From contig NZ_BJCL01000001.1 in assembly GCF_005403045.1 (NCBI RefSeq), forward strand, positions 62,001 through 126,000: DNA of 64,000 bases. Reading direction: 5' to 3'. A program made the position numbers and the translations under genes. Positions 36,333 to 45,166 of the stretch are shown in pieces. Position 1 is the stretch's first letter, and each line of letters starts with the position of its first letter. This stretch comes from Pseudaquabacterium pictum (lineage in GTDB: Bacteria > Pseudomonadota > Gammaproteobacteria > Burkholderiales > Burkholderiaceae_C). The notes under the pieces were generated by a model. That model was not told the DNA's origin and made no database searches. It worked only from the letters and a program-made list of their open reading frames with translations.

Positions 36333-37757
36333 GTGACCGCCTCGCAGTCCTACGCCGCCGCCGGCCGCTTCACCAGCGGTCCGATCGCGCCCACGCTGGC
36401 GCGGTTTGCACTGCCGCTGCTGGTCACCAACCTGCTGCATTCGCTGACCGGCACCTGGGGTGCGATCTGGGTCGGCCGCAGCCTGGGGGCCGATGCGCTG
36501 ACCGCGGTGGCCACCGCCACCGTGCTGATGTACATGGTGATGGGCTCGGCCATGGGCATCGGCACCGCCGCCGGCGTGGCCATCGGCCAGAGCCTGGGCG
36601 CCCGCGACATGACGGCGGTGAAGCGGGTGGTGGGCTGCGCCATCGCCTTCGTCGGCGGCTTGTCGCTGGTGCTGGCGGGGCTGGGCTGGGCGCTGACGCC
36701 GGCCATCGTCGACGGCATGGCGGTGCCGGCGGCATCCCGCGGCTTCGCCATCACCCACCTGCGCATGACCTGCCTGACCATGCCGGGCATCTTCACCTAC
36801 ATGGTGATGATGATGATGCTGCGCAGCTCGGGCGATGCGCGCACGCCGTTCCGCTTCACCCTGGTATGGATCGTCGGCGCGGTGCTGCTGACGCCGCTGC
36901 TGGTCTCGGGCATCGGCGCCTGGAGCGGTTTCGGCATGGCCGGGCTGGGGCTGGCGCACCTGCTGTCCAGCGGCCTGGCGCTGGCGCTGATCGTCGTCTA
37001 CGTCTACCTGAAGCGCTCGCCGATCGCCCTGCATGGTGAAGACCTGCGCCACCTGCAGCCCGACCCGGTCCTGCTGGTGCTGCTGGTCAAGCGTGGCCTG
37101 CCGATGGCGGCCGAATCCGTCATCGTTCAGGGCGCTTACTTCACGCTGCTGGCGATGGTCAACACCTACGGCGCGGCCACCGCGGCGGCCTATGCGGCGT
37201 CGGCCCAGCTGTGGGGCTTCGTGCAGCTGCCCAGCAATGCACTGGCCGCGGCCATGTCGGCGATGGCGGCGATGAACATCGGCGCCGGCCGCTGGGACCG
37301 GGTCGACCAGATCGCCCGCCGCGGCTGCCTGCTGAGCTTCGGCATTTCCAGTGCCGTCACCGTGGCCATGCTGGCCGCCGGCACGCTGCCGCTGCAGCTG
37401 TTCGTGCCGCGCGATGCGGCGGTGCTGGCCGAGGCGCTGCACATCAACCATGTGGTGCTGTGGGGCTGGATCGCACTGTCGGTGACCATGGGCCTGTTTG
37501 CGATGATGCGGGCCAACGGCGCCATGCTGGCGCCCACGCTGATCTTCGCCGCCACCATGTGGGCCGGGCGGGTGCCCTTCGCCCATGCGCTGCAGCCCTG
37601 GCTGGGCGCCGATGCGATCTGGTGGAGCTTTCCATTCGGCAGCCTGCTGTCGGCGCTGGTGGCCTGGGCCTGGTACCGGCGCGGCAGCTGGCGGCGCAAC
37701 CGGCCGATGCTGGCGTCGCTGGACAGCCAGTACGAGGAGGGCCACCTCGGGGAGTGA
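36333..37757 (+). CDS. MATE family efflux transporter
   Basis: A 474-residue protein with about 12 transmembrane helices in the MATE arrangement (two six-helix bundles). The first bundle starts PTLARFALPLLVTNLLHSL. These exporters use H+ or Na+ to expel cationic compounds. The GTG start at 36333 lies 22 bases after the synthetase, so it could be the last gene of the operon. Confidence 0.84.
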   Translation: MTASQSYAAAGRFTSGPIAPTLARFALPLLVTNLLHSLTGTWGAIWVGRSLGADALTAVATATVLMYMVMGSAMGIGTAAGVAIGQSLGARDMTAVKRVVGCAIAFVGGLSLVLAGLGWALTPAIVDGMAVPAASRGFAITHLRMTCLTMPGIFTYMVMMMMLRSSGDARTPFRFTLVWIVGAVLLTPLLVSGIGAWSGFGMAGLGLAHLLSSGLALALIVVYVYLKRSPIALHGEDLRHLQPDPVLLVLLVKRGLPMAAESVIVQGAYFTLLAMVNTYGAATAAAYAASAQLWGFVQLPSNALAAAMSAMAAMNIGAGRWDRVDQIARRGCLLSFGISSAVTVAMLAAGTLPLQLFVPRDAAVLAEALHINHVVLWGWIALSVTMGLFAMMRANGAMLAPTLIFAATMWAGRVPFAHALQPWLGADAIWWSFPFGSLLSALVAWAWYRRGSWRRNRPMLASLDSQYEEGHLGE

Positions 37758-37860
37758 CAACCCCGGTGACCACGCCACGCAAGTTTTCCGTCCGGCGGGC
37801 CGCTAAGCTCCCGCCATTGCTTCGATCCTGCCCCTGCATCCATCCCCACAGGAGACCGCC

Positions 37861-38838
37861 ATGAAGACCCGCATCACCGAACTGTTCGGCATCCAGCACC
37901 CCATCATCCAGGGCGGCATGCACTATGTCGGCTTCGCCGAGATGGCCGCGGCCGTGTCCAACGCCGGCGGTCTGGGCCTGATCACCGGCCTGACGCAGAA
38001 GACGCCCGAGCTGCTGGCCAACGAGATCCGCCGCTGCCGCGAGATGACCGACAAGCCGTTCGGCGTCAACCTGACCTTCCTGCCCACCGTCAGCAGCCCG
38101 GATTACCCCGGCTACATCCGCGCCATCCTCGACGGCGGCGTCAAGGCGGTGGAAACCGCCGGCAACAATCCGCAGAAGTGGCTGCCGATGCTGCACGAGG
38201 CCGGCGTGAAGGTGATCCACAAGTGCACCAGCGTGCGCCACTCGCTGAAGGCGCAGTCCATCGGCTGCGATGCGGTCAGCGTCGATGGCTTCGAGTGCGG
38301 CGGCCATCCGGGCGAGGACGACATCCCCAACTTCATCCTGCTGCCGCGCGCGGCCGACGAGCTGAAGATCCCGTTCGTGGCCTCCGGCGGCATGGCCGAC
38401 GGCCGCAGCCTGGTGGCCGCGCTGGCCCTGGGCGCCGAGGGCATGAACATGGGCACCCGCTTCATCGCCACCAAGGAGGCGCCGGTGCACCAGAACGTGA
38501 AGGACGCCATCGTCGCCGCCAGCGAGCTGGACACCCGGCTGGTGATGCGCCCGCTGCGCAACACCGAGCGGGTGCTGCGCAATGCCGCGGTCGACCGCCT
38601 GCTGGAGAAGGAGAAGGCCCTGGGCGCCAGCATCAAGTTCGAGGACATCATCGACGAGGTGGCCGGCGTCTACCCGAAGATCATGACCACCGGCGACATG
38701 GAAGCCGGCGCCTGGAGCTGCGGCATGGTGGCCGGCCTGATCCACGACATCCCCACCGTCCAGGAGCTGATCGACCGCATCATGGCCGAGGCCGAGGCCA
38801 TCATCAGCCAGCGGCTGGCGCGTTTCGCCGCCTCCTGA
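37861..38838 (+). CDS. nitronate monooxygenase-like FMN protein
   Basis: A 325-residue TIM-barrel flavoprotein of the NMO/2-nitropropane dioxygenase family. It has IIQGGMHYVG at the start, GFECGGHPGEDD with the active-site His, and an FMN-phosphate segment ASGGMADGRS/ALGAEGMNMGTRF. It ends the series of acyl-CoA genes. Many members of this family are not true nitronate enzymes, and some related proteins reduce enoyl groups, so the exact reaction is open. It starts behind an AGGAGACC site and stands alone. Confidence 0.83.
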   Translation: MKTRITELFGIQHPIIQGGMHYVGFAEMAAAVSNAGGLGLITGLTQKTPELLANEIRRCREMTDKPFGVNLTFLPTVSSPDYPGYIRAILDGGVKAVETAGNNPQKWLPMLHEAGVKVIHKCTSVRHSLKAQSIGCDAVSVDGFECGGHPGEDDIPNFILLPRAADELKIPFVASGGMADGRSLVAALALGAEGMNMGTRFIATKEAPVHQNVKDAIVAASELDTRLVMRPLRNTERVLRNAAVDRLLEKEKALGASIKFEDIIDEVAGVYPKIMTTGDMEAGAWSCGMVAGLIHDIPTVQELIDRIMAEAEAIISQRLARFAAS

Positions 38839-38882
38839 GGCGCTCAGGACAACCGGCAGGCCCCGGCGTGCGTTGAACACCG

Positions 38883-39332
38883 ATGATGTTCACACGCACC
38901 TGCCGGGCCCTGCTGACTGTCCTGCTGGCCGCGCTGGCAGCTGCCGCCGCGGCCCAGGCGGCGGAACCCACGCCACAGGACCGGCGCGCCGCCCAGTGCG
39001 TGGCCGCCCTGGAAGCCAGCGCCGATGACCTGGTGCGCCAGGTCAAGGCCGGCAAGGAGACGGCCCGCAAGCCGCTGCTGGACCGGCTGACGCAAGGCGC
39101 TGCCTTCGTGGGCGACAGCTACCTGCACGGCAATGCCAATGAAGACCAGGCCCGCGCCCTGGTCGACCAGGCCGAGGCGGCCCAGCGCGCCCTGAGCCCG
39201 GCCGAACTGGCCGCCCGCCAGACCGCCTGCGCCGGCGAGGCCAACCGCCTGCTGGCCAATGCCAACGCGCTGCAGCGGGCCGTGATCAAGCGGCTGGCGC
39301 GCAAGCGCATGGACAAGCTGCTGGGCGCCTGA
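38883..39332 (+). CDS. small secreted protein of unknown function
   Basis: A 149-residue protein with a clear Sec signal peptide (MMFTRTCR, hydrophobic Leu/Ala stretch, cut near AQAAE at residue 27). The mature part is helical with two Cys (ACAGEA and AAQCVAAL) that could form a disulphide. I recognise no family. It is 44 bases after the flavoprotein and 22 before an SDR. Confidence 0.68.
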   Translation: MMFTRTCRALLTVLLAALAAAAAAQAAEPTPQDRRAAQCVAALEASADDLVRQVKAGKETARKPLLDRLTQGAAFVGDSYLHGNANEDQARALVDQAEAAQRALSPAELAARQTACAGEANRLLANANALQRAVIKRLARKRMDKLLGA

Positions 39333-39354
39333 GCCCGCCCACCGAGGACATGCC

Positions 39355-40083
39355 ATGACCGACAAGAAAGCCATCCTGGTGATCGGCGCCGGTGACGCCA
39401 CCGGCGGCGCCATCGCCCGCCGCTTTGCGCGCGAAGGCTACATCGCCTGCGTCACCCGCCGCAGCGCCGACAAGCTGCAGCCGCTGCTCGCGCAGATCCG
39501 CGCCGACGGCGGCGAGGCCCATGGCTTCGGCAGCGACGCCCGCAAGGAAGACGAGATGGTCGACCTGGTGGCGCGCATCGAGCGCGACATCGCGCCCATC
39601 GAGGTGGCGGTGTTCAACATCGGTGCCAATGTGCGTTTCCCGATCACCGAGACCACCGCCCGGGTGTACACCAAGGTCTGGGAAATGGGCTGCTTCGCCG
39701 GCTTCCTGATGGGCCGCGAGTGCGCCAAGGTGATGCTGCCGCGCGGGCGGGGCACCATCCTGTTCACCGGCGCCACCGCATCGCTGCGCGGCCGCGAGGG
39801 CTTCTCGGCCTTCGCCGGCGCCAAGGCCGCGCTGCGCGCGCTGGCGCAGAGCATGGCGCGTGAACTGTGGCCCCGAGGCATCCACGTGGCCCACCCGGTG
39901 ATCGATGGTGCCATCGACACCGAGTTCATCCGCAGCAACTTCCCCGAGCGCTATGCACTGAAGGACCAGCAGGGCATCCTCGACCCTGACAGCATCGCCG
40001 AGACCTACTGGCAGATCCACCAGCAGCCGCGCAATGCCTGGACGCACGAGACCGAACTGCGGCCCTGGCTGGAGAGCTGGTAG
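39355..40083 (+). CDS. atypical SDR with Phe in place of catalytic Tyr
   Basis: A 242-residue SDR-fold protein. The cofactor loop reads GAGDATGGAIA, and NIGAN replaces NAG. The catalytic YxxxK reads FAGAK, so Phe153 stands in place of Tyr while Lys157 remains. Classical proton transfer would be lost. Several database SDRs share this change, and their activity is unclear. It ends 9 bases before the convergent DTW gene. Confidence 0.8.
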   Translation: MTDKKAILVIGAGDATGGAIARRFAREGYIACVTRRSADKLQPLLAQIRADGGEAHGFGSDARKEDEMVDLVARIERDIAPIEVAVFNIGANVRFPITETTARVYTKVWEMGCFAGFLMGRECAKVMLPRGRGTILFTGATASLRGREGFSAFAGAKAALRALAQSMARELWPRGIHVAHPVIDGAIDTEFIRSNFPERYALKDQQGILDPDSIAETYWQIHQQPRNAWTHETELRPWLESW

Positions 40084-40092
40084 CCGCGCCCG

Positions 40093-40863
40093 TCAGGCGG
40101 CCGCGCAGGCCGCCACGGCCGCGCGCAACTGCTGGTGCGCAGGGCCTTGCAAGTCGGCCGGCAACTGGTGGCGGGCCTGCAGGTAGTGGTGGGTGAAGAC
40201 ATCCAGCCAGGCGTCCAGCACCGCCGCGGCGTGGTGCTCGCCCGCCAGTTGCAGGCACAGCGACGCCACCTCGCTGGTGCAGAAGTGGTCGTTGCGCCGG
40301 CTGCGCCGCAGGCGGTAGGCCGAGATCTGGTCGGGCTGCAGGTGCAGCACCGGCAGCGCATCCAGCAGCGGCGTCTTGCGGAACATCTTGCGGGCCTCGG
40401 CCCAGGTACCGTCCAGCAGGATGAACAGCGGTCGGCGGGCCGGTGTACGGTCGTCGTCAGCGGGAGAGGGCAGTTGCTGCACCACCCGCTCCGGCGCTGC
40501 GTACTCCTGCGGAAACACCACCAGCGGCTGCCACTGCGGATCGGCCAGCAGGGCGGCCAGCCCGGGGTCGGTGGCGGTGCGGGCCCAGCCGAAGGCGGCG
40601 GTGTCCGGCACCACATCGGCCACCAGCCAGCCGGTGTTGCTGGGCTTCAGCGGCTCGGTGTCGGCCATCAGCAGGCAGATGCCCGCCTGCGTGGGCACGC
40701 GCGGCTGCCAGGCGCACAGGCAGTGGCTGGTTGGCAGGCGGCAGCCGCCGCAGCGCGCGCCCTTGGGCCCGCCACGGGCCAGGAAGGGCTTGGTGCTGCG
40801 GGCCAGGCGGTCGGCCCGCAGGCGGGCCACCGCATGCGGCACCGGGTGCGTGTGGTCGGTCAA
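40093..40863 (-). CDS. tapT: DTW-domain tRNA-uridine aminocarboxypropyltransferase
   Basis: A 256-residue enzyme. The Cys-rich CGGCRLPTSHCLC segment and LLDGTWAEARKM carry the family's zinc-type Cys set and the DTW motif (here DGTW). E. coli TapT (YfiP, 232 residues) makes acp3U at position 47 of tRNAs from S-adenosylmethionine. I start at the TTG at 40863, whose TTGA overlaps the stop of the hydrolase upstream; a GTG at 40842 is an alternative. The family starts near LRADRLARSTKPF, which both starts allow. Confidence 0.8.
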   Translation of the reverse strand: MTDHTHPVPHAVARLRADRLARSTKPFLARGGPKGARCGGCRLPTSHCLCAWQPRVPTQAGICLLMADTEPLKPSNTGWLVADVVPDTAAFGWARTATDPGLAALLADPQWQPLVVFPQEYAAPERVVQQLPSPADDDRTPARRPLFILLDGTWAEARKMFRKTPLLDALPVLHLQPDQISAYRLRRSRRNDHFCTSEVASLCLQLAGEHHAAAVLDAWLDVFTHHYLQARHQLPADLQGPAHQQLRAAVAACAAA

Positions 40864-41903
40864 CTGGCCAGCAGCGCGCGCACGTGGCCTTCGATGAAGG
40901 CGCGGTCCTCGGGCTGGCTGACCGGGTTGCCGGCGCGGTGGCCCCACACCGACGGGATCGGGTGCAGCGCACCGTGGCGCAAGTGCGGCAGCTCCAGCCG
41001 GTTGTCGTCGACCTGGAAGTACAGGTCGTGGTCGCCGGGCATCAGCAGCACCTTGGCTTCGATGGCGGCCAGCGCGCGGGGCAGGTCGCCACCGTACAGC
41101 GCATTGGCGCTGATGTCGCCGTGCTGCCAGGTCCAGAACTGGGCCAGCAGGTCGGCCGGATCGCGCCGCGAGAAGTTCGCTTCCCAAGACGACACCAGGT
41201 AGTCCTCCAGCGAGCTGGCGCCCAGGCCGCGCCACAGCTCCTGGCGGTAGAAGGTCTGCGACAGGGCCCAGCCGGCGTAGATGCGCCCCATGGCGCGGAA
41301 GCCGCGCACCGGCCGGCCGGTGAAGGCGCCGTCCTGGTAGGTCGGGTCGGCCATCAGCGCGGCCTTCACGCCCTCGATGAACACCTGGTTGTGCGGCGCG
41401 CAGCGGGCGGCGCCGCACACCACGGCGATGCGTTCCACCGCCTGCGGGAACAGCGCCGCCCAGTGGTAGGCCTGCATCGCGCCCATCGACCAGCCGTACA
41501 CCATCGCCAGCCGGTCGATGCCCCACACGGTCTGCAGCATGCGGCGCTGCACATGCACCGCGTCGAAGCAGGTCACATCCGGGTAGCGGCTGCCGGTGTC
41601 GGGCCAGGGCGTGTTCGACGGCGAACTGGACAGCCCGTTGCCGAACAGGTTGGCGATGATGATGAAGTGCCGCGACGGGTCGAGCGCGCCGCCGGTGCGC
41701 ACCATGTGCGCGATGTCGTCATGCTGGGCCGCGTAGGACGTGGGGTAGAGGATGGCGTTGGACTTGTCGGCATTCAGCGTGCCGAAGGTCTTGTAGACCA
41801 GGCGCATGTGGCGGAAGGTGCGTCCGGACTGCAGCACCACATGCCCGGCGTCGAAGCTGCCTTCGGTGCCGGTGGCGGGATCGACGGGCGTGGAGGTGGT
41901 CAT
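40860..41903 (-). CDS. MetX-like alpha/beta hydrolase (homoserine O-acetyltransferase family)
   Basis: A 347-residue alpha/beta-fold enzyme of the homoserine acetyltransferase family. The nucleophile Ser is in GWSMGAMQAYHWA, where true MetX enzymes read GGSMGGMQ. A MPGDHDLYF segment gives the catalytic Asp, and IPSVWGHRAGNP the His. The change at the nucleophile and the lack of a MetW partner argue against methionine biosynthesis. An esterase or acyltransferase role is likely. It overlaps the DTW gene by four bases. Confidence 0.8.
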   Translation of the reverse strand: MTTSTPVDPATGTEGSFDAGHVVLQSGRTFRHMRLVYKTFGTLNADKSNAILYPTSYAAQHDDIAHMVRTGGALDPSRHFIIIANLFGNGLSSSPSNTPWPDTGSRYPDVTCFDAVHVQRRMLQTVWGIDRLAMVYGWSMGAMQAYHWAALFPQAVERIAVVCGAARCAPHNQVFIEGVKAALMADPTYQDGAFTGRPVRGFRAMGRIYAGWALSQTFYRQELWRGLGASSLEDYLVSSWEANFSRRDPADLLAQFWTWQHGDISANALYGGDLPRALAAIEAKVLLMPGDHDLYFQVDDNRLELPHLRHGALHPIPSVWGHRAGNPVSQPEDRAFIEGHVRALLAS

Positions 41904-42003
41904 GGCAGGCCTGGCAGGAGAGTCGGGCGATTCTCGCCCGCGTGCCGGTCAGGGGTGCAGGCGTCGCCGAGGCGACACCGGCCGCCGGTTGCGGGATGGT
42001 CCC

Positions 42004-42021
42004 GGGGCCGCCGGCGGCCCC
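42004..42021. promoter_or_regulatory. 18-bp perfect palindrome upstream of acyl-CoA synthetase
   Basis: GGGGCCGCCGGCGGCCCC is a perfect palindrome in the 162-bp divergent gap, 44 bases before the synthetase start. It may be an operator or an RNA hairpin; at this GC content chance cannot be excluded. Confidence 0.35.
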
Positions 42022-42065
42022 CCGTCGCTAGAGTGGGCCATCCCCATCCGACCGGTGCACCCGCC

Positions 42066-43616
42066 ATGGACACGCCTGAACTGCTGACCATCGATGCCTT
42101 CATCCGCCACTGGGCTGCGGACCGGCCGCAGCGCCCGGCCATGGTGGGCGAGCGGCGCATCCACTTCGCCGAACTCGACGCCAGCACCCACCGGGTGGCC
42201 ACCGCGCTGCTGGCCGCCGGCTTGAAGAAGGGCGACCGCATCGCCTGGCTGGGCAAGAACGCGGTGCTGTACTTCACCCTGCTGTTCGGCGCGGCGCGCA
42301 TCGGCGTGGTGATGGCACCGGTGGGCTGGCGGCTGGCCGCGCCGGAGCGGCGTTACATCGTGCACGACACCGAGAGCAAGCTGCTGTTTGCCGGCGAGGG
42401 CTTCGCCGACGACGCCCGCGCGATGGCGCCGCAGCTGCCGCTGGTGCAGCGCATCTTCTCGGCCGACGAGGCCTGGGCCTGGATCGATGGCACCACGCCG
42501 GCCCCGTTTGTCGCCAGCGGGCCGGAAGACGCCATCCTGCAGCTCTACACCTCGGGCACCACCGGCAACCCCAAGGGCGTGGAGCTGTGCAACCGCAACC
42601 TGTTCGGCCTGCGCCGCCAGGCCCAGCAGGCCGGCCTGCCCTGGGCCGCCTGGGACGACGACGAGGTGGTGATGGTGGCCATGCCCTGCGCCCACATCGG
42701 CGGCACCGGCCTGGGCTTCATGGCCCTGGCCGGCGGGGTGAGCGGCTGCGTGATGGCCGAATTCACGCCCGACGGCTGCTTCGACGCCATCGAGAAGGAG
42801 GGCGTGACCCGCTTCTTCGCGGTGCCGGCGGCGCTGCAGATGCTGGTGAACCACCCGCGCTGCGCCAAGACCGACTTCAGCCGGCTGAAGTACATCTTCT
42901 ACGGCGCCGCGCCCATCCCGCTGGCCCTGCTGCAGCAGTGCGTGCAGGCCTTCGGCTGCCAGTTCCTGCAGGCCTACGGCATGACCGAGACCACCGGCAC
43001 CGTGGTCACCCTGCCGCCGGAAGACCATGATCCCAAGGGCAGCCCGCGCATGCGCGCCGCCGGCAAGCCGGTGCCGGGCGTGGAGGTGAAGATCGTCGGC
43101 CCCGACGGCCAGACCGTGCCCACCGGCGAGGTGGGCGAGATCGTCACCCGCTCCAGCAACAACATGCTGGGCTACTGGAAGCAGCCCGAGGCCACCGCCC
43201 GCACCAAGACGGCCGACAACTGGGTGCACACCGGCGACGCCGGCTACATGGATGCCGACGGCTATGTCTACATCCACGACCGGGTGAAGGACATGATCAT
43301 CAGCGGCGGCGAGAACGTCTACCCGGCCGAGGTGGAGAACGCCATCTACGGCCACCCCGACGTGGCCGACGTGGCGGTGATCGGCGTGCCCGACCCCACC
43401 TGGGGCGAGGCGGTGAAGGCGGTGGTGGTGCCGCGCCCCGGCCACACCGTGGACCCGGCGGCGGTGATCGCCTGGGCGCGTGAACGCATCGCCGGCTTCA
43501 AGGTGCCCAAGACGGTGGACGTGATCCCCGAGCTGCCGCGCAACCCCACCGGCAAGATCCTGCGCCGGGCGCTGCGGGCGCCATATTGGGAAGGGCGCGA
43601 CCGCCAGGTGAACTGA
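42066..43616 (+). CDS. AMP-dependent acyl-CoA synthetase
   Basis: A 516-residue ANL enzyme with LQLYTSGTTGNPKGV, the A5 segment QAYGMTETTG, TGDAGYMDADGYVYIHDRVKD and the C-terminal Lys in NPTGKILRRALR. It activates an acid to its CoA ester. The ATG at 42066 is the first after the divergent promoter region. It is a single gene; the amidase follows at 69 bases. It is distinct from the synthetase at 34604-36310 and close in type to fadD13-like enzymes. Confidence 0.87.
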   Translation: MDTPELLTIDAFIRHWAADRPQRPAMVGERRIHFAELDASTHRVATALLAAGLKKGDRIAWLGKNAVLYFTLLFGAARIGVVMAPVGWRLAAPERRYIVHDTESKLLFAGEGFADDARAMAPQLPLVQRIFSADEAWAWIDGTTPAPFVASGPEDAILQLYTSGTTGNPKGVELCNRNLFGLRRQAQQAGLPWAAWDDDEVVMVAMPCAHIGGTGLGFMALAGGVSGCVMAEFTPDGCFDAIEKEGVTRFFAVPAALQMLVNHPRCAKTDFSRLKYIFYGAAPIPLALLQQCVQAFGCQFLQAYGMTETTGTVVTLPPEDHDPKGSPRMRAAGKPVPGVEVKIVGPDGQTVPTGEVGEIVTRSSNNMLGYWKQPEATARTKTADNWVHTGDAGYMDADGYVYIHDRVKDMIISGGENVYPAEVENAIYGHPDVADVAVIGVPDPTWGEAVKAVVVPRPGHTVDPAAVIAWARERIAGFKVPKTVDVIPELPRNPTGKILRRALRAPYWEGRDRQVN

Positions 43617-43685
43617 CCGGCGCGCTGCCCTAGACTGGCGCCGCGCCGGCGCAGTGCCGGCACCGATCTTCAGGATGCAGGCGAC

Positions 43686-45161
43686 ATGACATTGGCGATG
43701 GGGTGGGACGAATGGGTGGCGCATGACGCCGTGGCCCTGGCCGAACGGGTGCGCCGCGGCGACCTGACGCCCGCCGAACTGGCCGCCCAAACCGCCGCCG
43801 GCGTGGCCCGGGTCAACCCGCAGCTCAGCGCGGTGGTCGAATTGTTCGACGACGCGGTGGCCGATCCGCTGGCTGCCGGCGCGAAATCCGACGGCTTCTT
43901 CGCCGGTGTGCCCTTCCTGATGAAGGACCTGGGCCCGACCATGGCCGGCCGGCTGCAGGAGATGGGCTCGCTGTTCATGCGCGGCAACCGTGCCACCGAG
44001 GATGCCTTCCTCACCGGCCAGATGCGCCGCGCCGGCTTGAATCTGATCGGCCGCACCACCACGCCGGAGTTCGGCGTCTGCTCGTCGGCCGAGAACCCGG
44101 CGGTCTACATCACCCGCAACCCCTGGGACACCGCTTACACCACGCTGGGTAGCAGTGCCGGCACGGCGGCGGCGGTGGCGTCGGGCGTGCTGCCGCTGTC
44201 GCATGCGACGGACGGCGGCGGCTCGATCCGCATCCCCGCCGGCGCCAACGGCAACATCGGCCTGAAGCCGTCGCGCGGCGTGTTCTCGATCGCGCCCAAG
44301 CTGTCGGACCTGACCGGCCTGGTCTCCACCCAGGGCTGCCAGAGCCGCACGGTGCGCGACACCGCTGCCTTCATCGACCACTGCCGCGGCGGCGCACCGG
44401 GCGAGTTCATGCCGTACTGGATGCCGGCCGAGCCCTGCCTGCAACTGATCGCGCGCGACCCGAAGCCGCTGCGCATCGCGCTGTCGCATGCGTGGGGTGG
44501 CTACAGCGCCACGCCGCACTTCGTCGATGAGCTGAAGCGTGTCGGCCGCTTGCTCGAAGGCCTGGGCCACCAGGTCGATTGGGCGCTGCCCGCGGTGGAC
44601 CTGCGCGCCGCCTTCGCCGCCCAGACCACCTGCTACATCAGCAACTTCGCGCAGACGATTGCCAACCTGCTGGCCGCACGCGGGCTGTCCGAGCCGCCGC
44701 CTGGGATGATTGAGCCGATCAACATCCGCATCTGGCAGGCCGGCATCGGCACCAGCTTCAGTGAGCGGGCGCAGATGCAGGCGGTGTTCAACACCACCGC
44801 CCGCGGCTTCGGCGCCTTCTTCGAGGACTGGGACATCATCCTCACGCCGATCACCGCGCTGCCCACGCCGGCCATCGGCACCACCGAGTACCTGACGACC
44901 AGCACCAACCCGTCGGTGCTGGACTGGTTCGACAACCTCTGGCAAAGCTTCGCCTACACGCCGCTGTCTAACCTGTGCGGCATTCCGGGGGTGTCGCTGC
45001 CGCTGGGTTGGCAGGCCAACGGCCTGCCGCTGGGCATGCACTTCCAGGCGAAGCAGGCCAACGACGGCCTGCTGCTGCAGCTGGCCGCGCAGGTCGAGCG
45101 GGCGCTGGGCGGCCGCTGGAACGACGGCCGCGTGCCGGCGGTGCACGTCACCCGGGGCTGA
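43686..45161 (+). CDS. amidase signature family protein
   Basis: A 491-residue amidase. The Ser-Ser-Lys triad appears as Lys in PFLMKDLG, Ser in LGSSAGTAAAVASG and nucleophile Ser in DGGGSIRIPA. These enzymes hydrolyse amides to acids and ammonia. The GSSAG variant of the Gly/Ser motif is a small departure from GSSGG. The LacI gene starts 6 bases after its stop, so both are probably transcribed together, but no link to aldarate use is clear. Confidence 0.85.
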   Translation: MTLAMGWDEWVAHDAVALAERVRRGDLTPAELAAQTAAGVARVNPQLSAVVELFDDAVADPLAAGAKSDGFFAGVPFLMKDLGPTMAGRLQEMGSLFMRGNRATEDAFLTGQMRRAGLNLIGRTTTPEFGVCSSAENPAVYITRNPWDTAYTTLGSSAGTAAAVASGVLPLSHATDGGGSIRIPAGANGNIGLKPSRGVFSIAPKLSDLTGLVSTQGCQSRTVRDTAAFIDHCRGGAPGEFMPYWMPAEPCLQLIARDPKPLRIALSHAWGGYSATPHFVDELKRVGRLLEGLGHQVDWALPAVDLRAAFAAQTTCYISNFAQTIANLLAARGLSEPPPGMIEPINIRIWQAGIGTSFSERAQMQAVFNTTARGFGAFFEDWDIILTPITALPTPAIGTTEYLTTSTNPSVLDWFDNLWQSFAYTPLSNLCGIPGVSLPLGWQANGLPLGMHFQAKQANDGLLLQLAAQVERALGGRWNDGRVPAVHVTRG

Positions 45162-45166
45162 GTGCC

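Noticed and set aside
40860-41903. Homoserine O-acetyltransferase of methionine biosynthesis
   Set aside because: The nucleophile segment differs from true MetX and no metW or methionine gene is near; called MetX-like only.
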